Source of the DNA: Clostridia bacterium
GTDB lineage: Bacteria; Bacillota_A; Clostridia; Oscillospirales; Acutalibacteraceae
Reading direction: 5' to 3'
Assembly: GCA_017456015.1 (NCBI GenBank)
Contig: JAFTLL010000010.1
Coordinates: 1 to 30,224 of the forward strand
Length of the DNA stretch: 30,224 nucleotides
Positions 1 to 9,538 of the stretch are shown in pieces. The translations under genes were made by a program, and so were the position numbers. The notes under the pieces were generated by a model that saw only the letters and a list, made by a program, of their open reading frames with translations, did no database searches and was not told the DNA's origin. Position 1 is the stretch's first letter. Each line of letters starts with the position of its first letter.

Positions 1-7
1 TTTTCAT
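1..7 (-). CDS. Start of an unidentified gene running off the left edge
   Basis: A minus-strand ATG lies at 7-5, followed by AAA (Met-Lys), and the frame leaves the window at once. It is preceded by GGAGGT with a 6-nt spacer (roughly 14-19), a textbook ribosome binding site. It starts only 18 nt after the stop of the aminotransferase at 26, so it is probably the next gene of the same transcript. Nothing can be said about its product. Confidence 0.6.
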
Positions 8-25
8 AGAGCAACCTCCAAATAC

Positions 26-1186
26 TTATTTGTTAAGGCTTGAAACGAATTTATTTATTTTGCTTACGGCTTCTTCGAGAATTTCGATTTTCATCGTGTA
101 TGCAATTCGAATATAGCCAGTATATTCCTCTCCGTAGGCGATACCGGGTACTACGGCTACGTGCTCGCTTTCTAAAAGTTTATAAGCAAATGTAAGCGCA
201 TCAAGCCCGGTCTCTTTAATGTTTACAAATAAATAAAATGTAGCTTTGGGTTTTATACAGGATAAACCTTTAATGTTATTGATTGCGTTATAAATATAAT
301 CTCTGCGTTTTTGAAATTCATCCTTGATAAAGGTATCCTCTCTGCAATTTTCAAAAGCTGCTATGGCGGCATATTGCGAGGGGAGAGCGGTACAGGCGGC
401 AACATTTTCTTGAAGCTTAATCATTGCAGCGGCAAAATCGGCAGGCGCAATGGCATAGCCGACACGATAACCTGTCATAGAAAAGCGTTTTGAAAAACTA
501 TCAATGATTACAGTGCGTTCAAGCATGCCCGGCAATTTTGCGATACTTTGGTGTTCGGCGTTGTCATAAATCAGACTGCGGTAAACTTCATCTGAAATAA
601 CAGCGATGTCATGCTTTTCAGCCAACTGGGCAATGGCCTCTAATGATGTAAGGTCAAGCACAGAGCCGGTCGGGTTACAAGGGGTATTTATAATGATAGC
701 CACGGTACGGTCAGTAATTACCTTTTCCAGCATTTCAACCGAAACAGAAAAGCCGTCTTCCTCTTTGGTATTTACGATAACAGGTACACCGGAGCACATA
801 GAAACCATTTGCTTATAATTCACATAATACGGCGCAAGAATGATAACCTCGTCACCGGGATTTATCATACAGGCAAGGCTAAGATATAATGCCTCCATAC
901 CGCCTACGGTAACAACGACTTGGTTTAAAGCATCAATGTCCAAACCGTATTCACTTTTAAAGTTTTCAGCAATTGCTTCTCTTAACGGTGCCATACCGGC
1001 ATTCGCAGAATATCTCGTTTTGCCTGCCATTATAGCTTCGCACGCGGCCACCCGGATTTTTTCAGAAGGCACAATGTCAGGGTCCCCCAAGGTAAGGTCT
1101 ATAACATCGTCATATGCTTTTGCCATATTAAACAACTTGCGTGTAAGCGAAGGTTCAACAGCGTTTGCAGCATTTGAAATTTTCAT
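26..1186 (-). CDS. Pyridoxal-phosphate aminotransferase, class I/II (aspartate/aromatic aminotransferase-like)
   Basis: This 386-aa protein is a complete fold-type I PLP aminotransferase, probably cytoplasmic. NPTG lies at residues 171-174, DEVY at 199-202, and the PLP-binding lysine is K233 in the motif SFSKRFSMTGYR (230-241). The arginine in YIRIAY near the C terminus fits the substrate alpha-carboxylate site. The length is normal for AspC/PatA-like enzymes that move an amino group from aspartate or another amino acid to 2-oxoglutarate; sequence alone does not fix the donor. It follows the Wzx-like gene by 36 nt with no promoter that I can see, so it is probably cotranscribed with the glycan genes. 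It is not of the DegT/DnrJ sugar aminotransferase type, so a direct sugar-modifying role is unlikely. The start has GAGTGATG upstream. Confidence 0.85.
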   Translation of the reverse strand: MKISNAANAVEPSLTRKLFNMAKAYDDVIDLTLGDPDIVPSEKIRVAACEAIMAGKTRYSANAGMAPLREAIAENFKSEYGLDIDALNQVVVTVGGMEALYLSLACMINPGDEVIILAPYYVNYKQMVSMCSGVPVIVNTKEEDGFSVSVEMLEKVITDRTVAIIINTPCNPTGSVLDLTSLEAIAQLAEKHDIAVISDEVYRSLIYDNAEHQSIAKLPGMLERTVIIDSFSKRFSMTGYRVGYAIAPADFAAAMIKLQENVAACTALPSQYAAIAAFENCREDTFIKDEFQKRRDYIYNAINNIKGLSCIKPKATFYLFVNIKETGLDALTFAYKLLESEHVAVVPGIAYGEEYTGYIRIAYTMKIEILEEAVSKINKFVSSLNK

Positions 1187-1222
1187 TAAACATCACTCTT
1201 TTACGGATTATTTTTGTAAAAT

Positions 1223-2662
1223 TCAATTGTTCTTGAACAAAGAGGTTTTAAAATTTTTCGCAATACTTAAAAGTTGTACAAAAGGTTTTACACGGAAGAT
1301 AATGGACATCAACAAATATAACGCTATACCCAAAATGATTTGAAGAATAAGGGTAACAAAATCGCCAAGTCCTAACAATTCAACAGCCCATACGGCAAGG
1401 AACATAATGACCGAAATAACAAAAGACGGTAAAATATCCTGGATTTGTTCCATATAAGAATAGGATATCAATTTTTTGTTCGGCGCGGCGTTTACAAAAC
1501 AACTGATAACGGTAGTAATTACTGCGGACAACGCAATAGCGATAGGTGATTCGAAAAAGCAAATGGCAATTATCAGCGCAATAACGCCGTATATTTTCTT
1601 GATAATCTCAATCTTTAAAAACCAGTCGCTTCGGCCGATTGCATTGATAGCTTGCAAATTACATGCATTTATAGGATAAAAAATAAAAGAAAAGCAATAG
1701 ATTTGCAAATACGGAACGCAGGGCAACCATTTGTCTGTCAAAACCAGTTTTACAAAAGATGTCGCTACGCCTGCAAGTCCTAAGGCCATAGGGAAAATAA
1801 CATAGGAGCTGAGCGCCACCGCATTACGCATCATATGTTTTAGTTCATCTTTTTTATCTTGTTTTTCAGATAATGCCGGCAACATAACGCTTTGAATGGC
1901 ACCGCTGATGCTTGTAATTAAAAATTGAGGGAATTGCAGTCCACGATTATGGTAGCCAAGTGTTTCGCTATTATATTTTTTACCGATTACAAGGCTTTGT
2001 AAATTTTGATAAAGGGTATCTATAACTGCTGAAACGAGTAATTTCCATCCAAAAGAAAAAAGCACTTTTGCTCGATTAAAATTGATTTTAAAATAAATTT
2101 TAATCTTAGCAGTGAATAGCATTACAACCGTTGCAGTAAAAATATTCAGCATGGTTTGAATTACAAGCGCCCAGAGTCCGCCGCCGAGTACGGCAACGGC
2201 AATACCCGCAACACCCGATACGATAATGGCACCCACATTGCTGTAAAATACCTTTTTAAAATCCATTTCTCGGCTTACTTTTGCAAGCTGAATGGAATTA
2301 AGGGCGCCGGGGAAGAGCATTAACGCCAAGACACGAAGCGGCGTTATCAACTCGGGCTTAGAATAAAAACCGCCAATCGCGGGAGCGGTGAAAAAAATAA
2401 CCCCATAAAGAATACCGGCAATACCTAAGGTTATCCAAAGAACCGTAGAGTAATCCTCTTCGGTTACATCCTTGTTTTGAATCAGTGCGGTATTAAATCC
2501 GGTTTGTATAAAAACATTTGCAATCGTTGTGAAAATGACCATTATGGCAAGAACGCCGTAATCGTCTGGTGAGAGTATGCGCGCTAAAACGATTTGCAAA
2601 ACAAACTGTACACCTTGCACACCAAAGCGTTCAAGAAGTTTCCATATCAATGCCTTTTTCAT
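1223..2662 (-). CDS. Wzx-like polysaccharide flippase (MOP superfamily, WzxC/TuaB type)
   Basis: This 479-aa integral membrane protein has about 12-14 hydrophobic segments throughout. The N terminus (ALIWKLLERFGVQGVQFVLQ, then LARILSPDDYG) is typical of the polysaccharide-export branch of the MOP/MATE-like superfamily. These proteins flip undecaprenyl-pyrophosphate-linked repeat units from the cytoplasmic to the outer face of the membrane. The ATG directly follows the stop of the glycosyltransferase gene at 2663 with no gap in the annotation, and GGAGA lies just upstream, so translation is probably coupled. With the Wzy-like protein at 8078-9523 it makes the cluster a Wzx/Wzy-dependent pathway. 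The exact substrate is set by the glycosyltransferases and cannot be read from this sequence. Confidence 0.9.
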   Translation of the reverse strand: MKKALIWKLLERFGVQGVQFVLQIVLARILSPDDYGVLAIMVIFTTIANVFIQTGFNTALIQNKDVTEEDYSTVLWITLGIAGILYGVIFFTAPAIGGFYSKPELITPLRVLALMLFPGALNSIQLAKVSREMDFKKVFYSNVGAIIVSGVAGIAVAVLGGGLWALVIQTMLNIFTATVVMLFTAKIKIYFKINFNRAKVLFSFGWKLLVSAVIDTLYQNLQSLVIGKKYNSETLGYHNRGLQFPQFLITSISGAIQSVMLPALSEKQDKKDELKHMMRNAVALSSYVIFPMALGLAGVATSFVKLVLTDKWLPCVPYLQIYCFSFIFYPINACNLQAINAIGRSDWFLKIEIIKKIYGVIALIIAICFFESPIAIALSAVITTVISCFVNAAPNKKLISYSYMEQIQDILPSFVISVIMFLAVWAVELLGLGDFVTLILQIILGIALYLLMSIIFRVKPFVQLLSIAKNFKTSLFKNN

Positions 2663-3631
2663 TTAGTCTCCCAACCTTTTGAATTTCTTATAAAGCCAAG
2701 GACAAAGCTTTTTTATATAAATTTTAATCTTAAACATCAAAGGTTGGGCACGCCAAATTTTATCATATGGCGGTTTTCTCATCTTGTCATACTCTTTTTT
2801 GAATTCTAACAAGCGAAATTTCTGTGATAGAATTGCCTTGTCCAACAAAGAGACTCTTTCATCGGATACATGCGGTTTAATATCTTCAAACATATCAATC
2901 ATATGGTTTGTATGTTTGATTTGCTTTGTTATTGTAAAGGAATCTGCCGACCATGAATTTGCGCTGCTCATCAATCGATAAGTAGACATGGTATAAGGCA
3001 GAAAGTGGATTTTACCCATAATTGTAAACCAAATGGCATTCGGGAAATCGCCGAATCCGGCCTTGTAGGCATTTTGGCAAAAAGAGGGGACATTAAAAAG
3101 GGCCTCTTTTTTTACCACTAAGGAGCTCGTTTGATATGCATTTCGCATACCCCAAATCACATCTTCAAATGCCACGTCATGTTCCGATGTATTTTGTACC
3201 ATAAGTTCGTCCTTAGCGAACCCGCTGCAATCGTGCATTACGGTATTGTGAACACATGCTGTGCAATCCGGGTTTTTTTCGAGAAAATCCACCTGCATTT
3301 GCAGCTTGTTTTCGTCGGTCCAAAAGTCGTCGCCTTCGCAAAATGCGATATATTTTCCCCGCGCTTTCGGATAAAGGATGTCGTTGAGGATTAATACGCC
3401 TTTGGAATATTGATTTTCAGTTTGCAAAATAGGAACGATGATATCCGGATATTTTTCGGCATATTCCCTAATTATCTGTGCCGTACCGTCCGGGGAAGCA
3501 TCATCGTGAACCAAGACCTCAAAAGAAAAATTTGTTTTTTGCATAACAAATCCATCCAAAGCACTTTGGATGAATTTTTGATGATTATAGGTTGTGCAAA
3601 TTACAGAAACCAATATATCGTTTTTTTGCAT
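2663..3631 (-). CDS. Family 2 glycosyltransferase
   Basis: This 322-aa protein has an N-terminal GT-A fold domain: VSVICTTYNH near residue 8, the nucleotide-binding HDDAS at 42-46, and the acidic EGDDFW at 99-104 where DxD-type metal and nucleotide-sugar binding is expected. The C-terminal third is basic with no clear membrane span, so it is probably a peripheral cytoplasmic-face enzyme that adds one sugar to the lipid-linked repeat unit. The EGDD(F/Y)W variant is common among transferases of capsule and LOS clusters. Donor and acceptor are unknown. It lies between another GT2 gene (14-nt gap) and the flippase gene. The sequence is more AT-rich than the rml genes, as is usual for repeat-unit-specific genes. 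Confidence 0.88.
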   Translation of the reverse strand: MQKNDILVSVICTTYNHQKFIQSALDGFVMQKTNFSFEVLVHDDASPDGTAQIIREYAEKYPDIIVPILQTENQYSKGVLILNDILYPKARGKYIAFCEGDDFWTDENKLQMQVDFLEKNPDCTACVHNTVMHDCSGFAKDELMVQNTSEHDVAFEDVIWGMRNAYQTSSLVVKKEALFNVPSFCQNAYKAGFGDFPNAIWFTIMGKIHFLPYTMSTYRLMSSANSWSADSFTITKQIKHTNHMIDMFEDIKPHVSDERVSLLDKAILSQKFRLLEFKKEYDKMRKPPYDKIWRAQPLMFKIKIYIKKLCPWLYKKFKRLGD

Positions 3632-3645
3632 TGAATCAAAACCTT

Positions 3646-4629
3646 TTATTCGTGCTTATACATACGGTATAAATCCATAAACAATATATATAATCGCACG
3701 TTTATTTTTAAAAGTAAAAATTTGATTTTACTCTTTTTATCTAAGACCTTGAAAAAATCGGATATTTTGAAACTTTTAACTTCCTTTATAAGGGAAGCCC
3801 TTTTTTCGGAAAACGCCCTATCCTTTGATGCGTCATCAATAATGATTAAACACAACCCAATATGTTTCGCCAAAGCGTAAGCATAAAGAGAGGGGTATTT
3901 CTCTTTGTAAAATTGCAGATGACGCCGGCTTATATCGGTTTCGGTAAAACGGCTTTCTTTAAAAGCCCCTCTGGTTATGCTTTCCGCCGTCATCATGTAA
4001 TGATAGAACGGAGAAGGGCAAAAAACCACGCTTTCAGCAGCTTCTACGCATAATGGCATCATTTCAAAATCCTCATTTACGATACCCTGCGTAAAACGGA
4101 AGGTTTGGAAAAGACTTTTTTCAAACAGCTTATCACATACACTGTTGGTAATTTTACGCGCAAGAATAAGCTCGCGCAAAGCGTCTGTTTTTGAAAAGAC
4201 TTCAATCTCTTTGTTTGCAGGGTAATCACGGTTGATATAAACCGTTTTTCCGGACGGAAAATCACACCGGAATCCGCAGGCTGCAATTTTCACATTGTGC
4301 AGAGAGAGAAGAGAATATAATTGTGCATACATATCCGGCTCTATCCAGTCATCGGAGTCAACAAAACCGATGTATTTGCCGGTTGCAACATCGAGTCCTG
4401 CATTTCTTGCAGATGATAGGCCGCCGTTTTCCTTGTGGACAACACGGATTCGTGGGTCTTGCTTTGCAAATGCATCACACATATTACCGCAATTATCGGG
4501 CGAACCGTCATCCACTAAAATGATTTCAAGATTTTCGTAGGTCTGGTTAATTACACTTTTAACACAGCGCTCTAAATAGGGTTCCACCTTATAAACCGGA
4601 ACGATTACGGTAATCAATGGGTTCTCCAT
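3646..4629 (-). CDS. Family 2 glycosyltransferase (EpsH/EpsJ-like)
   Basis: This 327-aa GT-A glycosyltransferase opens with ITVIVPVYKVEPYLERC. VDDGS is at residues 39-43, ENGGLSSARN at 67-76 and DSDD at 91-94, the standard nucleotide-sugar and metal-binding set of this large family. The C-terminal region (about 230-327) is basic and amphipathic and probably sits on the membrane. The predicted role is transfer of one sugar to the growing undecaprenyl-linked repeat. It follows rmlC by 11 nt, so it is clearly cotranscribed with dTDP-rhamnose synthesis, but that does not prove rhamnose is its donor. The start codon has a GGAGACT ribosome binding site in the short gap. Confidence 0.9.
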   Translation of the reverse strand: MENPLITVIVPVYKVEPYLERCVKSVINQTYENLEIILVDDGSPDNCGNMCDAFAKQDPRIRVVHKENGGLSSARNAGLDVATGKYIGFVDSDDWIEPDMYAQLYSLLSLHNVKIAACGFRCDFPSGKTVYINRDYPANKEIEVFSKTDALRELILARKITNSVCDKLFEKSLFQTFRFTQGIVNEDFEMMPLCVEAAESVVFCPSPFYHYMMTAESITRGAFKESRFTETDISRRHLQFYKEKYPSLYAYALAKHIGLCLIIIDDASKDRAFSEKRASLIKEVKSFKISDFFKVLDKKSKIKFLLLKINVRLYILFMDLYRMYKHE

Positions 4630-4640
4630 GTATAGTCTCC

Positions 4641-5243
4641 TTAAAAACTGAAAGTTTCTTTCAAACCTACCATTTTTTGGTCTTTTTCGCTTAAATTCAG
4701 GAGAGTGCCGTCAGAAAGGGTATAACCCTCTGCCGAAGCGGTGCCTTTATATTCACCCACAAGCTCCGGCCACTGAATGTTGATTTCGGGGTCGTTCCAA
4801 GCAACGCCGCCTTCGTCACCCGGGTGATAAAAATCGGTTGCCTTGTAGCAAAACTCTGCTATGTCACTAAGCACCAAAAAACCGTGAGCAAAGCCCTCGG
4901 AAATATAAAATTGTTTTTTGTTTTCTTCGCTGAGTTCAACGCCGTACCATTTGCCGTAGGTTTTACTGTCTTTACGAAGGTCAACCGCAACATCGAAAAC
5001 TCTGCCTTTAATTACACGCACAAGCTTGCCTTGCGGATATTGCTTTTGAAAATGAAGCCCGCGAAGCACACCTTTAACCGACATACTTTGGTTATCCTGA
5101 ACAAAAACCATATTCAGTCCCGCTTCTTGCATATCGCGCTGATTGTAGGTTTCCATAAAATAACCTCTTGCGTCGCCGTGAACCGCAGGTTCAATGACGT
5201 AAAGACCTTCTATATCGCACTTTGTAACCTTAATTTGTCCCAT
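4641..5243 (-). CDS. rfbC: dTDP-4-dehydrorhamnose 3,5-epimerase
   Basis: This 200-aa cupin enzyme (RmlC) epimerises dTDP-4-keto-6-deoxy-D-glucose at C3 and C5, the third step of dTDP-L-rhamnose synthesis. The hallmark RGLHFQ is at residues 61-66, with H64 the expected catalytic base. SEGFAHGFLVLSD (115-127) and the conserved FCYK (131-134), with the acid tyrosine at 133, are present. Length is slightly above the usual 180-190 aa because of a short C-terminal tail. The gene overlaps the end of rfbD by 14 bp, indicating translational coupling. Order in the transcript is rfbA-rfbB-rfbD-rfbC. Confidence 0.96.
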   Translation of the reverse strand: MGQIKVTKCDIEGLYVIEPAVHGDARGYFMETYNQRDMQEAGLNMVFVQDNQSMSVKGVLRGLHFQKQYPQGKLVRVIKGRVFDVAVDLRKDSKTYGKWYGVELSEENKKQFYISEGFAHGFLVLSDIAEFCYKATDFYHPGDEGGVAWNDPEINIQWPELVGEYKGTASAEGYTLSDGTLLNLSEKDQKMVGLKETFSF

Positions 5244-6129
5244 TTTTCTCTATCTCCTTTAAATAACGAGAAAGGGCATCCTGCCAAACGGGCAAAGGTT
5301 TAAACCCTTTATCTGTAAGTTTTGATTTATCAAGACGGCTGTTAAAAGGTCTTGCCGCTTTGGAAATACCGTACTCCTCGGTTGTTACGGGTACAACATT
5401 TGTCTTGTATCCTGCCTGACGGAAAATTTCGCAGGTAAAGTCATACCAGCTAATAAATCCGCCCTCGTTTGTTGCGTGGTAATAACCGTATTTTTCGGTT
5501 TCAAGCATATCAACAAGCAAACGCGAAAGGTCTAAGGTATAGGTGGGTGTGCCGATTTGGTCGCAAACAACACGCACCGTATCATACTTTGCGCCGACAT
5601 TCAACATGGTTTTAATAAAGTTTTTGCCGTTCAGCCCAAACACCCAAGCAATTCTGACAATAAAGTATTTTTCCAAAATGCGACTTACAGCCAATTCACC
5701 TTCCAGCTTGCTTTTACCGTAAACGCTTAAAGGGGCATAATCCTTGCAGTCGGGCTGCCAGGGGGCTTCACCCTGCCCGTCAAAGACATAATCGGTAGAA
5801 ATATAGACCATCTTGCAGTCCAGTTCTTTACAAGCTTTGGCGATATTTTCGGTACCGCCGGCATTGATAGCATATACCTTTTGCTGATTTTCTTCATCCT
5901 CGGCGGCGTCCACTGCTGTCCAAGCGGCACAGTGCACGACCGCGTCTGGCTTGACTTTCAGTAAAGCCTGCTTTACGGCGGCCTCATCGGTAATATCAAG
6001 CTTTATATAGTTTTCAAAGCCGCAGGAATCTAAAATATCGCTTCCGACTGCCTCGTATCCGCGCTTGGTCAGTTGGTTCATGACATCAAATCCCAATTGA
6101 CCGCCTACACCTGTTACAAAAACCTTCAT
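5230..6129 (-). CDS. rfbD: dTDP-4-dehydrorhamnose reductase
   Basis: This 299-aa short-chain dehydrogenase (RmlD) makes the last step, NAD(P)H-dependent reduction to dTDP-L-rhamnose. A Rossmann motif GVGGQLG starts at residue 7. STDYVFDG is at 111-118 and the catalytic Tyr-x-x-x-Lys is Y137/K141 in VYGKSKLEGE, as in the family. The start ATG shares one base with the rfbB stop (TAATG at 6129), and the 3' end overlaps rfbC by 14 bp. Length and motifs are normal and nothing looks broken. It is a soluble cytoplasmic enzyme. Confidence 0.96.
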   Translation of the reverse strand: MKVFVTGVGGQLGFDVMNQLTKRGYEAVGSDILDSCGFENYIKLDITDEAAVKQALLKVKPDAVVHCAAWTAVDAAEDEENQQKVYAINAGGTENIAKACKELDCKMVYISTDYVFDGQGEAPWQPDCKDYAPLSVYGKSKLEGELAVSRILEKYFIVRIAWVFGLNGKNFIKTMLNVGAKYDTVRVVCDQIGTPTYTLDLSRLLVDMLETEKYGYYHATNEGGFISWYDFTCEIFRQAGYKTNVVPVTTEEYGISKAARPFNSRLDKSKLTDKGFKPLPVWQDALSRYLKEIEKNGTN

Positions 6130-7148
6130 TATCTGTTACCGTACATCTTATCGTAATAGTTTTGGTATTCGCCCGAAATAATGGTTTCCCACCATTCTTT
6201 ATTATCCAAATACCACTGAATTGTTTTTTGAATACCCTCCGCAAACATAGTTTCGGGCAACCAGCCAAGCTCGTTGTGAATCTTGGTCGGGTCGATAGCA
6301 TAACGCATATCATGGCCTTTACGGTCGGTGACATAGGTAATAAGACTTTCGGGCTTATTTAAGGCTTTGCAAATAATCTTAACAATATCAATATTCTTCA
6401 TTTCGTTGTGACCGCCGATGTTGTAAACCTCACCCACGCGGCCCTTGTGAATAATAAGGTCAATTGCTTTACAGTGGTCCTCTACATACAGCCAGTCGCG
6501 AACATTCAAGCCTTCACCGTAAACAGGGAGCGGTTTGTCGTTCAGGGCATTGGCAATCATAAGGGGGATTAACTTTTCGGGGAAATGGTAAGGACCGTAG
6601 TTGTTCGAGCAACGGCTGATGGTAACCGGCAAACCGAAGGTACGGTGATATGCCAAAACCAAAAGGTCAGCCCCTGCCTTAGAGCTTGAATAGGGTGAAG
6701 AAGTATGAATGGGTGTTTCTTCGGTGAAGAAAAGGTTAGGCCGGTCAAGCGGTAAATCACCGTACACTTCATCGGTAGAAACTTGATGATAGCGTGTGAT
6801 TCCGTATTTGCGGCAAGCATCCATCAAAACAGCGGTACCCATAATATTGGTTTGCAGGAAGATACCGGGGTCTTCGATGGAACGGTCCACATGGCTTTCG
6901 GCCGCAAAGTTTACCACAATATCGGGATTTTCTTCTTCAAAAAGCTTATATACGGCTTCTCTGTCGCAGATATCCGCCTTTACAAATCTGAAATTGGGGT
7001 TTTCCATAACCGGTGCCAAGGTGGATAAATTGCCCGCATAGGTCAGCTTATCAAGACAAACAATTCTGTAATCGGGATATTTTTTTAACATATGGAAAAC
7101 GAAGTTGCTTCCTATAAAACCTGCGCCGCCCGTAACAATAATATTCAT
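6129..7148 (-). CDS. rfbB: dTDP-glucose 4,6-dehydratase
   Basis: This 339-aa extended short-chain dehydrogenase (RmlB) converts dTDP-glucose to dTDP-4-keto-6-deoxyglucose with bound NAD+. GGAGFIGSN (7-15) is the NAD Rossmann loop. STDEVYGD (124-131) supplies the Thr/Asp/Glu catalytic residues T125, D126 and E127, a signature of true 4,6-dehydratases. YSSSK (153-157) gives the Tyr and Lys. HVDRSI at 86-91 is also characteristic. The gene starts 22 nt after rfbA behind AAAGGAG and ends in a one-base overlap with rfbD. Confidence 0.97.
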   Translation of the reverse strand: MNIIVTGGAGFIGSNFVFHMLKKYPDYRIVCLDKLTYAGNLSTLAPVMENPNFRFVKADICDREAVYKLFEEENPDIVVNFAAESHVDRSIEDPGIFLQTNIMGTAVLMDACRKYGITRYHQVSTDEVYGDLPLDRPNLFFTEETPIHTSSPYSSSKAGADLLVLAYHRTFGLPVTISRCSNNYGPYHFPEKLIPLMIANALNDKPLPVYGEGLNVRDWLYVEDHCKAIDLIIHKGRVGEVYNIGGHNEMKNIDIVKIICKALNKPESLITYVTDRKGHDMRYAIDPTKIHNELGWLPETMFAEGIQKTIQWYLDNKEWWETIISGEYQNYYDKMYGNR

Positions 7149-7170
7149 AACCTTTTCTCCTTTTTATCCA

Positions 7171-8070
7171 TTAAAGAATATCGATATATTTGCCGTCGAG
7201 GACATCCTTTAAGTATTGACCGTACTGATTTTTCTTTAAAATCTCATAAACTTCTAAAACATCATCCTTGGTTATCCAACCGTTAAGGTAAGCGATTTCT
7301 TCAAGACACGCAATTTTGCGGTGTTGATGGGTTTCAACCGTTTTAACAAAGTTTGTAGCCTCAACCAGGCTTTCATGTGTTCCGGTGTCAAGCCAGGTGA
7401 AGCCTTGACCCAAAAGCTCAACATTCAGGTCACCGTTTTCAAGGTAAATACGGTTTAAATCGGTGATTTCCAATTCTCCGCGCGCCGAAGGGGTAAGGTT
7501 TTTTGCGTATTCAACCACACGGTTGTCATAGAAATAAAGACCGGTAACACAGTAGTTGCTCTTGGGTTTCGCCGGCTTTTCTTCTATGGATATAGCCCGT
7601 CCGTTTTTATCGAATTCTACAATGCCGAAACGCTCAGGGTCATCAACATAATAACCGAAAACCGTTGCGCCCTTTCCGCTTTCCGCGTTTTCCACTGCGG
7701 TTTTCAGACGCTTTTTCAAGCCGTGTCCGGCAAAAATGTTGTCACCAAGAACCATGGCAACCGTATCATCACCGATAAAATCGGCACCGATAAGAAATGC
7801 CTGTGCCAAGCCGTCAGGCGAGGGTTGAACCGCATAGGATAAATTGACACCAAAGGCATGTCCATCGCCGAGCAAATCCTCGAATCGGGGTGTGTCTTGC
7901 GGGGTGGAAATGATTAAAATATCACGAATGCCTGCATTCATTAAAACCGACATCGGATAATAAATCATAGGCTTATCATAAATCGGCAAAAGCTGCTTAG
8001 AGGTAACCTTGGTAAGCGGATAAAGTCTTGTGCCGGAACCACCTGCTAAAATAATACCTTTCATATGCAA
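7171..8070 (-). CDS. rfbA: Glucose-1-phosphate thymidylyltransferase
   Basis: This 299-aa nucleotidyltransferase (RmlA) joins dTTP and glucose-1-phosphate to form dTDP-glucose, the entry step of dTDP-rhamnose synthesis. The activation motif [11 protein letters not shown] is at residues 10-20, followed by [17 protein letters not shown] (25-41). LGDNIF (109-114) gives the metal-binding Asp. RmlA-type enzymes are usually inhibited by dTDP-rhamnose. Two in-frame ATGs lie close together; the first (8070) is 8 nt from AGGAG and is preferred, while the second (8064) would give the more usual MKGIILAGG start. The gene is 7 nt after the Wzy-like gene in the same transcript. Confidence 0.96.
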   Translation of the reverse strand: MHMKGIILAGGSGTRLYPLTKVTSKQLLPIYDKPMIYYPMSVLMNAGIRDILIISTPQDTPRFEDLLGDGHAFGVNLSYAVQPSPDGLAQAFLIGADFIGDDTVAMVLGDNIFAGHGLKKRLKTAVENAESGKGATVFGYYVDDPERFGIVEFDKNGRAISIEEKPAKPKSNYCVTGLYFYDNRVVEYAKNLTPSARGELEITDLNRIYLENGDLNVELLGQGFTWLDTGTHESLVEATNFVKTVETHQHRKIACLEEIAYLNGWITKDDVLEVYEILKKNQYGQYLKDVLDGKYIDIL

Positions 8071-8077
8071 TTCACTC

Positions 8078-9523
8078 CTACTGTTTTTTTGTTTTCGGCG
8101 TTATTGTAATACTGGCGAGCAACATGATTAAGAATATCGTTCCCCAGAAAAGCCATAGTGTGAAATTTTCGAACCAGGATGCAAAGAAGGATAGCACGAC
8201 CGGTGTCAATGCATTGCCGAGTGCCGCCAAAGCAAATACGCCCTTGCTTTTCAAGTAAAGCATTTCGATAGCACCTAAAAGCAAACCCCAAAGCGTTACA
8301 AATAGGATTACACCGAATTCGCGCAAATCATAATATACACCACTGATTAAGTTGGCTGTATTTAGATTGGGCTTTATCATATGAAATTCCGCATCACCGA
8401 GCACATCATAAATGGCTTGGCTTCTCAAAATTACGTTAAAGGGAGACAATTGCCGCACGCCATAGGTGTATTCCGAGGCGTTAATAACGGCATGGTTAAA
8501 ATTGTCATGACTAATGGTGAAGTATCCGTATAAAAACGAAAGCTTTGCCGGAAGTTGGAAACCGCCTGCGTTTGTATCTCCGGGGTCACTGCTGTCGGGG
8601 TCCTCCGCATTTGAATCAGGGTCTTCATCGGAGGGATTGAATTTTGTCGGCTCAAATACGCTGATTAAATATTCATTTGTATAATTTCTTGCAACCGAAC
8701 CAACCTCATAAAACCCAAATGTCACAACCAAGCAAAGTAACAGCACTAAGAATTTTTTGCCGTTTAAAAAGAAAATAGCAGCGGTCAGCATAAGTGCCGC
8801 AACAACAAAAACGCCTCGGTTTACCTGCAAGATAGGGACAATAAAGGTATTGATTGCGATACATATATACATCCATATTTTTTTGCCTTTTGCCAATTCG
8901 CACTTTTTAATGCACCAATAGGCAATCGGTGAGATTACACAGGCCGCGGTCACAAAGACCATTCTTTTGGTGTAAAAAAAGGCATAGGCGTTAAACATTG
9001 TTGAGAAAAAGGGGACATAGCCTTTGACAAAAATATTCCAAACAAATAAAATCACCGAAACAATAGTGGAAATCAAGCATATCCAAAATAAGCGCTGCTT
9101 TTTAAATTCAAATTTGACTCTGCCGATTTCCACACTCTTTTTTGTATAGAAACGGTTAAAAATTTTTTTGCCGATTTTATGGCCGAACGGTATTGCGATT
9201 TGCATAAAAACAGTGGTTAAAATTACACTAATCCAAGTCCGCGGACTCCATATTTTTTGATATGATAATAAACGAAGCTGCGCCAAGCCGATCGTAGCAA
9301 TCCACACGGCATTAAATACGGCTGAAAAAGATAAGTAGTTTTTATCGCTTATTTTATTCACCATAAAAAAGTACAGTAAAACCGCACCGACAACAAGAAC
9401 GGTGCCGGTCACAAATTGATTGATTTCTGCCATAATCATACCGAATGTTAACAATAAGACACTCGCAACGACGGCAATGATTCTGTTTATTAAAATCCCC
9501 TTGTTTTTTGCAATTTTTTCCAT
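8078..9523 (-). CDS. Wzy-like oligosaccharide repeat-unit polymerase
   Basis: This 481-aa polytopic membrane protein has roughly 11-13 hydrophobic helices and no cytoplasmic catalytic domain. Hydrophobic segments occupy about 12-55, 65-85, 95-115, 145-170, 187-205, 217-250, 256-273 and several near the C terminus, separated by one large loop at about 275-390. That loop is the place where Wzy polymerases have their outside active-site loop. The position in a glycan cluster with a Wzx flippase and no other polymerase candidate makes Wzy the best call; sequence conservation in this family is too low for certainty. The loop carries an acidic stretch at 297-317 with two EDPDS units. The ribosome binding site is AGGTGG, 7 nt before the ATG. 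Confidence 0.78.
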   Translation of the reverse strand: MEKIAKNKGILINRIIAVVASVLLLTFGMIMAEINQFVTGTVLVVGAVLLYFFMVNKISDKNYLSFSAVFNAVWIATIGLAQLRLLSYQKIWSPRTWISVILTTVFMQIAIPFGHKIGKKIFNRFYTKKSVEIGRVKFEFKKQRLFWICLISTIVSVILFVWNIFVKGYVPFFSTMFNAYAFFYTKRMVFVTAACVISPIAYWCIKKCELAKGKKIWMYICIAINTFIVPILQVNRGVFVVAALMLTAAIFFLNGKKFLVLLLCLVVTFGFYEVGSVARNYTNEYLISVFEPTKFNPSDEDPDSNAEDPDSSDPGDTNAGGFQLPAKLSFLYGYFTISHDNFNHAVINASEYTYGVRQLSPFNVILRSQAIYDVLGDAEFHMIKPNLNTANLISGVYYDLREFGVILFVTLWGLLLGAIEMLYLKSKGVFALAALGNALTPVVLSFFASWFENFTLWLFWGTIFLIMLLASITITPKTKKQ

Positions 9524-9538
9524 TTACAACCACCTATA

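Noticed and set aside
4824..5303. Plus-strand open frame of 159 codons across rfbC and the end of rfbD
   Set aside because: It is antisense to two well-supported genes, has no family resemblance and no translation signals.
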